Source: CAJXSN01 sp947492235 (GTDB lineage Bacteria; Pseudomonadota; Alphaproteobacteria; Sphingomonadales; Sphingomonadaceae). Taken from it: a stretch of DNA of 64,000 nt. How positions within the stretch are numbered: the stretch's first letter is position 1; each line of letters starts with the position of its first letter. Shown here piece after piece: positions 26,858 through 35,557 of this stretch. The notes beneath the pieces are model-generated. The model ran no database searches. It saw only the letters and a program-made list of their open reading frames with translations, and had not been told where the DNA came from. The stretch lies in assembly GCF_042492175.1 (NCBI RefSeq), contig NZ_CP170453.1, positions 1,054,001 to 1,118,000 on the forward strand. Direction: 5' to 3'. The position numbers and the translations under genes were made by a program.

Positions 26858-27901
26858 ATGCTGTTCGATCTTCTCCGCCCTGCGCTTTTCCAGCTGGACC
26901 CCGAAAAGGCCCACCGTCTCTCAATCGCAGCCCTGAGCAAAGCGCCGCTGCGCGCCCCGAACCGCGCAGACGAAGCGCTGGCGTGCAAAGTGGCCGGTAT
27001 CCGCTTTCCCAATCCGCTGGGTGTGGCGGCCGGGTATGACAAGGATGCCGAGGTTCCCGACCAGCTGCTCGGCCTGGGTTTCGGCCATGTCGAAATCGGC
27101 TCGGTCACGCCCCGCCCGCAAGAGGGCAATCCGAAGCCGCGCCTGTTCCGGCTGGTGGAGGACAAGGCCGTCATCAACCGCATGGGCTTCAACAATGCGG
27201 GCGGCGAGGCCGTCGCCGCGAGGCTGAAAGCACGCGCAGGCAAGCCGGGAATCGTTGGTATCAATGTGGGCGCCAACAAGGATTCGCCGGACCGCATCGC
27301 CGATTATGCGGCCATGGCCCGCCTGATGGCGCCGCTGGGCGATTATCTGACAATCAATATCTCCAGCCCCAATACGCCGGGTCTGCGCGCATTGCAGGAT
27401 GAAAGCGCGCTGACCGGATTGATCGACGCCGTGTTTGGTGCGCTCGATGAAGTGCCGGACGACAATGATCTGCCGGTTTTCCTCAAGGTCGCGCCCGATC
27501 TGGAGCCTGCCGATATCGACGCCATTGCCCGGATTGCGCTGGAATCGCGGCTGGCCGCGCTGGTGGTTTCCAACACCACTCTTGGCCGCGAGGGTCTGCA
27601 ATCGGCACCGCGCAGCGAGGCGGGCGGCCTGTCGGGCGCGCCGCTGAAGGATCTGGCGCTGCAGCGGCTGCGCGATTTTCGCAGCGCGACCGGTGCAGGC
27701 ATCCCGCTGATCGGGGTCGGCGGTATCGCCAGCGCGGACCATGCTTGGGAGCGGATCAGGGCAGGGGCCAGTCTGGTCCAGCTGTATAGCGCGATGGTCT
27801 ATGCTGGTCCCGGGCTGGCCCGCACCATCACGCGCGGATTGAAGGGGCTGATGAAGCGCGACGGGTTCACCACCATTGCCGAGGCGGTCGGAACGCAATA
27901 G
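26858..27901 (+). CDS. pyrD: Dihydroorotate dehydrogenase (quinone), class 2
   Basis: A 347-residue membrane-associated flavoenzyme that oxidises dihydroorotate to orotate in pyrimidine synthesis and passes electrons to quinone. The short N-terminal helix (LFDLLRPALFQLDPEKAHRL) and length mark class 2. FMN and substrate motifs: GFGHVEIGSVTP, NRMGFNN, INISSPNTPGLR, VSNTT and GVGGI. ATG 26858 matches homologues; the frame back to 26762 is unlikely. The ggt gene begins 10 bases downstream. Confidence 0.96.
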   Translation: MLFDLLRPALFQLDPEKAHRLSIAALSKAPLRAPNRADEALACKVAGIRFPNPLGVAAGYDKDAEVPDQLLGLGFGHVEIGSVTPRPQEGNPKPRLFRLVEDKAVINRMGFNNAGGEAVAARLKARAGKPGIVGINVGANKDSPDRIADYAAMARLMAPLGDYLTINISSPNTPGLRALQDESALTGLIDAVFGALDEVPDDNDLPVFLKVAPDLEPADIDAIARIALESRLAALVVSNTTLGREGLQSAPRSEAGGLSGAPLKDLALQRLRDFRSATGAGIPLIGVGGIASADHAWERIRAGASLVQLYSAMVYAGPGLARTITRGLKGLMKRDGFTTIAEAVGTQ

Positions 27902-27911
27902 CGGTGAAGGC

Positions 27912-29675
27912 ATGACTAAACGCGCCCCGCTCGCCGCCCTTATTGCACCCTTGGCTCTGGCAGCTTGCGCCACAGCGAGCCCTCCCGCCGAGCAGCCGAG
28001 GCCGGAATTGCTGCCCTCCCAGCCCCAGGTCGATGAGCCATCGCATAGCTTTGCCGGTGCAGTCGCCACCGCGGATTTTCGCGCGACGGCCGCGGGTGAG
28101 GAAATCCTCGCCGCCGGGGGCACGGCGACCGATGCCGCGATTGCCATCATGCTGGCGCTGACCGTGGTCGAACCGCAAAGCTCGGGCATTGGCGGCGGCG
28201 GATTTCTGGTGCGCGGGACACCGGACGGGCAGGTCACATCCTATGACGGACGCGAAAAAGCACCGTCTGCCGCAACGCCCGACTGGTTTCTGGACGCAGA
28301 AGGCGAGCCGCTTCCCCGCAAGGAAGCCACGATCAGCGGGCTGAGTGTCGGCGTGCCCGGCAATGTCGCGCTGGCCAAGCTGGCGCATGAGCGGCACGGA
28401 AAGCTCGACTGGGCGACGCTTGTCGCCCCCGCCATCCGGCTGGCGCGCGACGGATTCGTGGTCAATCCGCGCCTGGTGACGGTGCTGGAAGGGCGGCTTG
28501 ACCGTGCAGGCTACGACCCGAAAGCCCGCGCAACTTTCTTCAACGCCGACGGCACGCCAAAACCCGTGGGCACCACTATCCGCCAGCCCGAATTGGCCGC
28601 CACTCTCGAAAAACTTGCCGCAGAAGGTCCGGACGCTTTCTACAGGGGAGATTTCGCCGCTGGGCTGGCCGCGCATGTCGCTGCCGATACGCCGCGCCCA
28701 CAGGGCATGACAGCAGCCGATGTGGAAGCCTATGCCCCCGCCGTGCGCGAGCCGGTGTGTGGAACCTATCGCGGTTACAAGATTTGCGGGATGGGGCCGC
28801 CATCGTCGGGCGGCATCGCCGTGCTCCAGATTCTCAAACAGCTCGAACGCTTCGATCTGGCCGGCATGGGGCCGCGCTCCCTCACTGCGTGGCATCTGTT
28901 TCTGGAATCGCAGCGGCTCGCCTATACCGACCGCGAGCTCTACACAGGCGATGCCGATTTCGTGGACATCCCGGTGACAGGACTGGTGAACGATGCCTAT
29001 CTCGCCAGCCGTTCACTGCTGCTCGATCCGGCCAGGCGCTCGGACGATTTCGTGCCGGGCAGTCCGCCCCGCGCTCCGCAGGCCCGCGCAGTGGGCGAGC
29101 ATTATCCCGAAAGCGGCACCACACACTTCGTGACCATCGGGCCGGATGGCACCATGGTCAGCTACACTTCCACCATCGAAGGCGCGTTCGGATCGGGCCT
29201 GATGTATGGCGGATTCTACCTCAACAACGAGCTGACCGATTTCAGCACGCGGCCAGAGCGGGACGGCGTGCCGGTGGCCAACCGGGTCGAGGCAAACAAG
29301 CGCCCGCGCAGCTCCATGTCGCCCACAGTCGTCTACGATCCCGAAGGCAAGCCCTTCCTGGCGGTAGGCGCAGCCGGCGGACCGACCATCCCGATCCAGA
29401 CAGCGCGCGCGATCATGGGCGTGATCGATTTCGGCCTGTCGCTGGACGAGGCTCTGGCACAGCCGATGATCATGGGCTTTGGCAGCCGCGTGATTGTAGA
29501 GGAAAACAGCTGGCTGCAGGAGGCCATCCCCCGGCTGAACGCGCTAGGCCACAGCGACATCGTGACCAGCGATTTCCTTTACCGGACCAACGGCGCACTG
29601 CGCACGGATGACGGGTGGAAAGCCGTGTATGATCCGCGGCTCGATTCCGTTCTCAGGCTCTCCGGCGCGGAATAG
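27912..29675 (+). CDS. ggt: Gamma-glutamyltransferase, lipoprotein
   Basis: A 587-residue Ntn-hydrolase that matures by self-cleavage before catalytic Thr403 (ESGTTHF). Family motifs: SSGIGGGGF and GMGPPSSGGI in the large subunit; NNELTDFS and SSMSPT in the small. A lipobox (LALAAC, Cys19) suggests membrane attachment facing the periplasm. It hydrolyses gamma-glutamyl bonds of glutathione for amino-acid recovery. Start ATG 27912 follows GAAGG; 10 bases after pyrD, so probably cotranscribed. Confidence 0.95.
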   Translation: MTKRAPLAALIAPLALAACATASPPAEQPRPELLPSQPQVDEPSHSFAGAVATADFRATAAGEEILAAGGTATDAAIAIMLALTVVEPQSSGIGGGGFLVRGTPDGQVTSYDGREKAPSAATPDWFLDAEGEPLPRKEATISGLSVGVPGNVALAKLAHERHGKLDWATLVAPAIRLARDGFVVNPRLVTVLEGRLDRAGYDPKARATFFNADGTPKPVGTTIRQPELAATLEKLAAEGPDAFYRGDFAAGLAAHVAADTPRPQGMTAADVEAYAPAVREPVCGTYRGYKICGMGPPSSGGIAVLQILKQLERFDLAGMGPRSLTAWHLFLESQRLAYTDRELYTGDADFVDIPVTGLVNDAYLASRSLLLDPARRSDDFVPGSPPRAPQARAVGEHYPESGTTHFVTIGPDGTMVSYTSTIEGAFGSGLMYGGFYLNNELTDFSTRPERDGVPVANRVEANKRPRSSMSPTVVYDPEGKPFLAVGAAGGPTIPIQTARAIMGVIDFGLSLDEALAQPMIMGFGSRVIVEENSWLQEAIPRLNALGHSDIVTSDFLYRTNGALRTDDGWKAVYDPRLDSVLRLSGAE

Positions 29676-29762
29676 GCGAGCTTGTCGCTAGGGCACGGGG
29701 AGCCTAAGTGCAGCTTCGAGCGTTAACAAAGCGCCGTAAAATCCGGGACCGGGAGCAACAGC

Positions 29763-31592
29763 TTGCAGCTAAGTGATATCGAAGAGACGACCAGCCTCGT
29801 CGAACTGTTTCTCAAACGCGCCGATGCGGCGGGCGACAAGCCGTTTCTCGGCGCGAAGAACGATGGCCAATGGGTCACAAGCAGCTGGCGCGAAGTGGCG
29901 GACGAAGTCTGCATTCTGGCAGAAAACCTACGTAAGCTGGGCCTGACCGATGGCGACCGGGTCATGTTGGTGTCGGAAAACCGCCCTGAATGGTGCATCG
30001 CCGATCTGGCAATCATGGCTGCGGGCTGCATCACCGTCCCCGCCTACACCACCAATACCGAGCGCGATCACGTCCACATTCTGGACAATTCCGGCGCGCG
30101 CGCGGTCATTGTTTCCAACGAGAAGCTCTCAGCGCCATTGATCCCGGCGATTTTCCGCACCGGGATTGCCGAGCATATCATTCCGATTGACGGCGTCCGG
30201 TCCTATCAGGGCGGCAATCTGGGCTGCCATGAATGGAGCAGCATGGTGGAAGGCGATGCCGCCGCTGCGCGCGCCGCCGTTGACGAGCGCCTCAAAAGCT
30301 TCACCCGCGAAACCACCGCCTGCATCATCTACACCAGCGGCACCGGCGGAGCGCCGCGCGGGGTCAAGCAGCACCACGGCATGATCCTGTGCAATGTCAT
30401 GGGCGCAGCCGAAATTCTGGTCAGCGATTTCGGACTGGACGAGGAAGAGCGCTTCCTTTCCTTCCTGCCTCTCAGCCATGCCTACGAGCATTCGGGCGGG
30501 CAATTCCTACCCATCGGGGTCGGCGCGCAAATCTATTATTCGGAAGGGCTGGAGAAGCTCGCCAGCAATATCGAAGAGACACGGCCCACCATCATGGTGG
30601 TCGTCCCACGCCTGTTCGAAGTGCTGCGCACCCGTATCATGAAGCAGGTCGCCAAGCAGGGCGGCGCGGCCAATTACATGATGGACCGCGCGCTGCAGAT
30701 CGGGGAACGCAAGGCAGAGGGCAAACGCAAATTGCTCGACCGGCCGATGGATTTCATCCTCGAACGCACGCTGCGCCCGAAGATCCGCGACCGGTTCGGC
30801 GGGCGGATCAAGGCGATGGTTTCGGGCGGGGCCCCGCTCAATCCCGAAGTCGGCATCTTTTTCGAAGCGATGGGCCTGACCATGCTGCAGGGGTACGGCC
30901 AGACCGAAAGCGGCCCGGTGATCAGCTGCAACCGCCCCGCCGCCGGGATCGCGATGGACACCGTCGGCCCGCCGATGCGCGGCGTCGAAGTGAAAATCGC
31001 CGAGGATGGCGAGATTCTCTGCCGCGGCGAGCTGGTGATGCACGGCTATTGGCAAAATGATACCGAGACCAACCGGACGCTGATTGCCGATCCGAAGGAT
31101 CCCGATGGCACGCCATGGCTCCACACCGGCGATATCGGTCACATCGACGAGGCCGGACGGATCAAGATCACCGACCGCAAGAAAGACATGATCGTCAACG
31201 ACAAGGGCGACAATGTCGCGCCGCAGAAGATCGAGGGGATGCTGACGCTGCAACCCGAAATCGGGCAGGCGATGGTGAGCGGGGACAAGCGCCCCTATGT
31301 GGTGGGTCTGATCGTGCCCGACGCGGAATGGCAGCTGGAATGGTGCCGGGCGCAGGGCAAGAAGTTCGATTGCAGCGAAGTGCAGGCTCTACCGGAGTTC
31401 AAGACCGCCGTGCGCGCCGCAGTGGACCGGGTGAACAAGGAATTGTCGGTCACCGAAAAAGTGCGCCAGTTCGCCTTCGCCGACGAACCGTTCTCGGTCG
31501 AGAACGAGGAAATGACGCCGAGCATGAAAATCCGCCGCCACAAAATCCGCGAGCGGTATCAGGAGCGGCTGGACGGGCTGTACCGGAGTTAA
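29763..31592 (+). CDS. Long-chain acyl-CoA synthetase (FadD15-like)
   Basis: A 609-residue AMP-forming ligase. The P loop is YTSGTGGAPRGVK, followed by YGQTESGP and the adenylation-domain signatures HTGDIG and ITDRKKDMIV. It activates fatty acids to acyl-CoA. The P-loop has GGAPR in place of the usual TGxPK, a modest departure. Start is TTG 29763 with GGGAG seven bases upstream. The overall type resembles the large bacterial ACSL group with a long linker. Monocistronic. Confidence 0.92.
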   Translation: MQLSDIEETTSLVELFLKRADAAGDKPFLGAKNDGQWVTSSWREVADEVCILAENLRKLGLTDGDRVMLVSENRPEWCIADLAIMAAGCITVPAYTTNTERDHVHILDNSGARAVIVSNEKLSAPLIPAIFRTGIAEHIIPIDGVRSYQGGNLGCHEWSSMVEGDAAAARAAVDERLKSFTRETTACIIYTSGTGGAPRGVKQHHGMILCNVMGAAEILVSDFGLDEEERFLSFLPLSHAYEHSGGQFLPIGVGAQIYYSEGLEKLASNIEETRPTIMVVVPRLFEVLRTRIMKQVAKQGGAANYMMDRALQIGERKAEGKRKLLDRPMDFILERTLRPKIRDRFGGRIKAMVSGGAPLNPEVGIFFEAMGLTMLQGYGQTESGPVISCNRPAAGIAMDTVGPPMRGVEVKIAEDGEILCRGELVMHGYWQNDTETNRTLIADPKDPDGTPWLHTGDIGHIDEAGRIKITDRKKDMIVNDKGDNVAPQKIEGMLTLQPEIGQAMVSGDKRPYVVGLIVPDAEWQLEWCRAQGKKFDCSEVQALPEFKTAVRAAVDRVNKELSVTEKVRQFAFADEPFSVENEEMTPSMKIRRHKIRERYQERLDGLYRS

Positions 31593-31768
31593 CCTGGATT
31601 TGGGAGCAATTGGATAGTGTGGCCAATTAGACTCATTGCGGAAGCCGTCGAAGAAGAGCATATTTTGCATGAGTCAAAAGGCCAGCGCTCTTTAGCCTGA
31701 AAAAAGGTTTCCGCTTAGGGCGAATTGGCAATGGGTTATTCGTAGTTCGGTTCGCAAAGGAGAGGCAA

Positions 31769-31945
31769 ATGCGCAAAACGACACAGGAGCTGATCGAACG
31801 AGCTCGTCGCCACAAAATGACCCCCGCTGAAAAACGCCGGCAAAGGATAAGCCTAGTCATGGGTATGCGCGGAAGATCTTCGACACTGACTCGCGAGAAA
31901 GTAACAACCATTCTCTCGGAAGTAGAAGGCTTGCCCAACGATTGA
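31769..31945 (+). CDS. Short partner protein upstream of a Fic protein, putative antitoxin
   Basis: A 58-residue basic-helical protein (RARRHKMTPAEKRRQRISL, then TLTREKVTTILSEVEG) with an excellent ribosome-binding site AAGGAG seven bases before ATG 31769. It directly precedes a Fic-domain gene, the order of class I Fic toxin-antitoxin pairs. The inhibitory antitoxin motif is [ST]xxxE[GN]; here EG is present at 53-54, but the Ser lies three residues before the Glu, not four, so the match is imperfect. Low GC content like its neighbour, which suggests acquisition. Confidence 0.65.
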   Translation: MRKTTQELIERARRHKMTPAEKRRQRISLVMGMRGRSSTLTREKVTTILSEVEGLPND

Positions 31946-31997
31946 TCTCGCCATATGCGCCAACATAACTCAAACAGAGCGAGTGATTGGGGCACAC

Positions 31998-32636
31998 ATG
32001 ATTGAAGATAATTGGGACTTGATCACTGGCAACTCGGCGCACGAAATTGAGGTCCTAAATTATTCGAATCAGGTTAATGTGATCGAAGCGCTCTTGCATT
32101 TGATGATTCATCAGCAGGGCAACAATGCGCCAATCATGAAGCCGCCACCACGTGGTGCATTGAACGAGTTCCACAGAACTGCCACTCTGTTCCTACTGAT
32201 GCGACCAGGCTCGTTCCGGCGAGAAGAGGTCGTGGTTTCAACAGCCGATGGAAAGGTAATTCACGAACCACCGCCACATTCTGAGGTTCAGGGGCACGTG
32301 GAAGGATTCCTCTCCACTTTGGATCGCGAATGGGACAAACTGAGTGCACAAGAAATTGCTGGCTACTGCTTATGGATTATCAACTGGATACATCCGTTCA
32401 AAAACGGGAATGGTAGAACTGCTCGAGCATTCAGTTATGCAGTTTTGTCTTTAAAACTTGGGTTTATATTACCAGGCGAGCGGACTGTAATCGATCTGAT
32501 CATGGACAATCGGGATGACTATCAGAACGCCCTGAAAATTGCAGATAAGTCTCATGATCTTTCTGGGCAGGCTGATCTCGCACCCATGACCGACTTTATT
32601 GATCGATTGTTAGCGGAGCAGCTTTCTTCTCTCTAA
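31998..32636 (+). CDS. Fic-domain protein with variant active-site motif
   Basis: A 212-residue Fic protein, alone in domain content. The Fic motif reads HPFKNGNGRTAR (residues 132-143); the residue after x, normally Asp or Glu for Mg binding, is Asn136. Fic enzymes typically transfer AMP to target proteins, and the motif change could weaken or alter that. A GTG at 31983 is an alternative start (ATG has only a weak GGGGC upstream). GC content by hand in sampled lines is about 47%, against roughly 63% nearby, so likely acquired. Overlaps the convergent next gene by 4 bases. Confidence 0.88.
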   Translation: MIEDNWDLITGNSAHEIEVLNYSNQVNVIEALLHLMIHQQGNNAPIMKPPPRGALNEFHRTATLFLLMRPGSFRREEVVVSTADGKVIHEPPPHSEVQGHVEGFLSTLDREWDKLSAQEIAGYCLWIINWIHPFKNGNGRTARAFSYAVLSLKLGFILPGERTVIDLIMDNRDDYQNALKIADKSHDLSGQADLAPMTDFIDRLLAEQLSSL

Positions 32637-33160
32637 GCCGCCTCAGCCTCGACATATTCGGGGAAGAAGCACGGCTGCGCATCGCTCCAGCCGGGCGCGG
32701 TGGCGGCGGCTTCGCTCAAGGATTGCAGCAGCATCCGGCGGCGTTCCGGAGCGATATGCGGCAGGGCTGCAGCGCCGACAAAGGCGCTAGGCAGCCAAGG
32801 ACGTGCGGTTGCGCCCAACAGGCGCTCGTACAGAAAGCGGAAGGCGGAGAAGCCGTCGATGCGGTCCTGCGCCAGGTCGAAGGCGGCGACGCGGGTCAGC
32901 GTGCCTATAAAGCCGTCAATGCGGTCTTCCTCGCCTTGGGTTGGCTGGTCTTCGCGCAGGCGCTTCAATTCCTGATAGGCGACATATTGGCGGCGGATAG
33001 CGGCGTTCTCCGCCGCGTCGCGGGCCCACATCTTGAACGCGTCGCACCGCCCCAGCCCGACATCCAGACTGCGGCGGATATAGCGTTGCTCGGCCGCGGT
33101 GAAGCTGGCGAACTCGCGCATCTCGGCGATGGTCAGCGAAGCGTTCTGCGTATGGGCCAT
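32633..33160 (-). CDS. Conserved-looking protein of unknown function
   Basis: A 175-residue soluble protein without signal or membrane segment, Ala- and Arg-rich, with motifs FTAAEQRYIRRSLDVGLG and RIDGFIGTLTRVAAFD. I recognise no domain. GC content matches the genome, unlike the Fic pair with which it overlaps tail-to-tail by 4 bases. The upstream gap (33161-33254) shows no further gene. Confidence 0.78.
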   Translation of the reverse strand: MAHTQNASLTIAEMREFASFTAAEQRYIRRSLDVGLGRCDAFKMWARDAAENAAIRRQYVAYQELKRLREDQPTQGEEDRIDGFIGTLTRVAAFDLAQDRIDGFSAFRFLYERLLGATARPWLPSAFVGAAALPHIAPERRRMLLQSLSEAAATAPGWSDAQPCFFPEYVEAEAA

Positions 33161-33254
33161 GGGCGTCCTGTCTCCTAATGTCGGAGACCTGTTTCGCCCA
33201 ATATGGTTAACGCCCCGTAAGCGAGCGCCGGTTTTTCGCCCTCAATCAAGCCCC

Positions 33255-34562
33255 TCAATCAGCGGCGTCGGGCAGCTTCGTGACCAGCAACTTGTCGATC
33301 TTGCGGCCATCCATCGTGTGGATCCCGAACGACCAGCCCTGTTCGGTGAAGCTTTCGCCTTCCTGCGGCAGGTGCTTCAGCACGGCGAGCGCGAAACCGG
33401 CGGCGGTCGCGAATTCGCGCGTGTCGTCATATTCGATGCCGATCCGGTCGGACAAGGCATCGGCCGGCATCGCGCCCGACACTAGCAATGACCCGTCCGC
33501 CCGCTCGACGATTTCGGGAATATCGCCCTGGTCTACATCGCTGGCGAACTGGCCGACAATGGCGGTGAGCAGATCGACCGGCGTCACGATCCCGTCGAGA
33601 TGGCCATATTCGTCATGCACCATCGCCATCGCGATATCGGCCTGTTGCAATACCCGCAGAGCATCGAGCGCGTCGAGCTGGTCCGGCACAATCTCCGGTT
33701 TGCGCGACAGGGCGGTAAGATCGACCGGCAGCGCCGCCAATTGCGCCGCGAGAACCTCGCGCACTTTCACGACACCCAGAACTTTGTCCGGGGAGCCCTG
33801 AGCGACCGGCAGGAGCGAATGCGGGCTGGCAGCAATCTTGGCCGATATGGCCGCTTCGTCATCGTCCAGATCGAGCCAGTCGAGCTCGGTGCGCGGGGTC
33901 ATCATTTCGCGCACAGGGCGGTCCGCCAGGCGCACCACGCCGGTCAGGATGGCGCTTTGCTCTTCCTCCAACACGCCGGTTTTCGTGGCATCGGCGAACA
34001 GCATGTGGAGCTCTTCCGCCGTCACGCTCGCCTGCCCGCCGGGGCGTATCCCCATCAGGCGGATGATCAGTCCCGAGGACGTGTCCAGCACCCACACGAT
34101 CGGCGCGGCAATCAGGGCGAGCCAGCGCATCGGGCGGGCCATCACCACCGCAATCGGCACGGCGGCCCGCAACGCAAGTTGCTTGGGCACCAATTCCCCG
34201 ATCACGAGGCTAAAATAAGTCGTCAGCGCAATCACCAGAGCGAATCCGGCCTGCCCGGCATAGTCGGGCGGCAGCCCCAATCGCACCAGCCGCTCCCCGA
34301 CCGGGCCGCCCAGGCTTGCCCCCGAATAGGCACCGGCAATAATCCCGACCAGCGTAATGCCAATCTGCACAGTCGAGAGAAATTTGCCCGGATTGGCGGC
34401 CAACGCCAGAGCCATGGCGGCACCGCCACTGCCCTTGTCCGCCTTGCCCCGCAGCGTCGTAACCTTGGCAGAAACTATCGCCAATTCCGACATGGCGAAG
34501 ATGCCATTGATGAAGATCAGTCCTGCGATAATCAGCAGGTCGGGCCAGGGAAACGGTGTCAC
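33255..34562 (-). CDS. CorC/CNNM-type transporter with CBS domains
   Basis: A 435-residue membrane protein of the HlyC/CorC family. Domains: N-terminal DUF21 with about four membrane segments (to about 165; SELAIVSAK and LVIGELVPKQLAL are characteristic), a CBS pair (about 200-320; MMTPRTELDWL and DGIVTPVDLL), and a C-terminal CorC_HlyC domain. Members are linked to Mg/Co efflux and membrane stress. Divergent from the OmpA lipoprotein gene. Hemolysin naming in databases is historical. Confidence 0.92.
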   Translation of the reverse strand: MTPFPWPDLLIIAGLIFINGIFAMSELAIVSAKVTTLRGKADKGSGGAAMALALAANPGKFLSTVQIGITLVGIIAGAYSGASLGGPVGERLVRLGLPPDYAGQAGFALVIALTTYFSLVIGELVPKQLALRAAVPIAVVMARPMRWLALIAAPIVWVLDTSSGLIIRLMGIRPGGQASVTAEELHMLFADATKTGVLEEEQSAILTGVVRLADRPVREMMTPRTELDWLDLDDDEAAISAKIAASPHSLLPVAQGSPDKVLGVVKVREVLAAQLAALPVDLTALSRKPEIVPDQLDALDALRVLQQADIAMAMVHDEYGHLDGIVTPVDLLTAIVGQFASDVDQGDIPEIVERADGSLLVSGAMPADALSDRIGIEYDDTREFATAAGFALAVLKHLPQEGESFTEQGWSFGIHTMDGRKIDKLLVTKLPDAAD

Positions 34563-34777
34563 AGCGGGCCTGCGCTAGCACAATTGCTTCGCCGCGCCAG
34601 CCTGCTGAATGGATGTTACCTTCAGATACAGATCACCGAGAATGCATTCAGCGTGGGAACAGGAAGCACGGTCCAAAGTTGGTGGGGTGAACGGTGCGCG
34701 GATCAGCGGGCCGGATATCACCAGGGACGGCTGCCGTCCGCAGACCCCTGACCGGGTCCCATATTTGGGGAAGTATA

Positions 34778-35473
34778 ATGAAAAAGAATCGCATTCTCGC
34801 AACCGCCCTCGCCGCAACGTCGGTCCTCGGCCTGTCCGCCTGCGTCACCGATCCGAACACCGGCGAGCAGAAAATCTCGCGCACCGCGATCGGCTCCATT
34901 CTCGGCGGTACGGCCGGCTATCTGCTGGGCGACGTGATCGGCGGCTCGACCGCGCGGATCATCGGCGCAGGCATCGGCGGCAGCGCCGGTGCCGTGATCG
35001 GCAAGCAGTTCGACGACCAGATCAAGGAACTGGACGAGATGACCGAAGGAACCGGCGTCGACGTGACCGAAATCGGTGACGGCGAAGCCATTCTGGTTAA
35101 CCTGCCCGACGGTGTGACCTTCGCGGTCGATTCCTCGACCATCACGCCCGCATTCCAGGGCACGCTGGACGTGATCGCCAACAGCCTGATCAAATATCCC
35201 AACAGCCTGATCGATGTGTACGGCTTTACCGATTCGACAGGTTCGGATTCGTACAATCTCAGCCTGTCGCAGCGCCGGGCCATAGCGGTGGCCGATTATT
35301 TGGCCGCCCGCGGGGTGGCGCGTGCCCGCATGGCGACGCAGGGCTATGGCGAAGACCCGCGCTACTTCAAGGCGTCGAACGACACGCCCGAAGGCCGCGC
35401 ACAGAACCGCCGGGTGGAAATCAAGATCACCCCGATCAGCGAGCAGGATGTGGCACAGGCACAGGGCGGCTAA
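34778..35473 (+). CDS. OmpA-family peptidoglycan-associated lipoprotein
   Basis: A 231-residue outer-membrane lipoprotein. Lipobox GLSAC (Cys22), a glycine-zipper segment (about 38-75, GGTAGYLLGDVIGG and AGAVIGKQ) and a C-terminal OmpA domain (about 105-225) with the peptidoglycan-binding pattern FTDSTGSDSYNLSLSQRRA and the DxxxxxR-type contacts. It tethers the outer membrane to peptidoglycan. Start ATG 34778 with GGGGAAG upstream. A GNRA-loop hairpin terminator follows. Confidence 0.93.
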   Translation: MKKNRILATALAATSVLGLSACVTDPNTGEQKISRTAIGSILGGTAGYLLGDVIGGSTARIIGAGIGGSAGAVIGKQFDDQIKELDEMTEGTGVDVTEIGDGEAILVNLPDGVTFAVDSSTITPAFQGTLDVIANSLIKYPNSLIDVYGFTDSTGSDSYNLSLSQRRAIAVADYLAARGVARARMATQGYGEDPRYFKASNDTPEGRAQNRRVEIKITPISEQDVAQAQGG

Positions 35474-35499
35474 GCCCCCTCAACCTCTCCAACAATCGG

Positions 35500-35526
35500 A
35501 AGGGCTCGCAGCGATGCGGGCCCTTT
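35500..35526 (+). terminator. Terminator after the OmpA lipoprotein gene
   Basis: AAGGGCTCGCA pairs with TGCGGGCCCTT (11 bp with one T-G wobble) around a GCGA tetraloop; a weak T tract follows (TT, then CGCGTTT). It stands 26 bases after the stop codon, before a convergent gene. Confidence 0.65.
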
Positions 35527-35557
35527 CGCGTTTCCGGAACAGTTTCAGCCAGCGCGA

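Noticed and set aside
26921..28237. 438-codon minus-strand frame across pyrD and ggt
   Set aside because: It spans two clearly coding plus-strand genes and shows no family motifs.
31608..31628. Weak AATTGG-N9-CCAATT inverted repeat before the Fic pair
   Set aside because: Six-base arms with a long spacer in AT-richer DNA are expected by chance; it is also 140 bases from the start codon. Could be an operator but unsupported.
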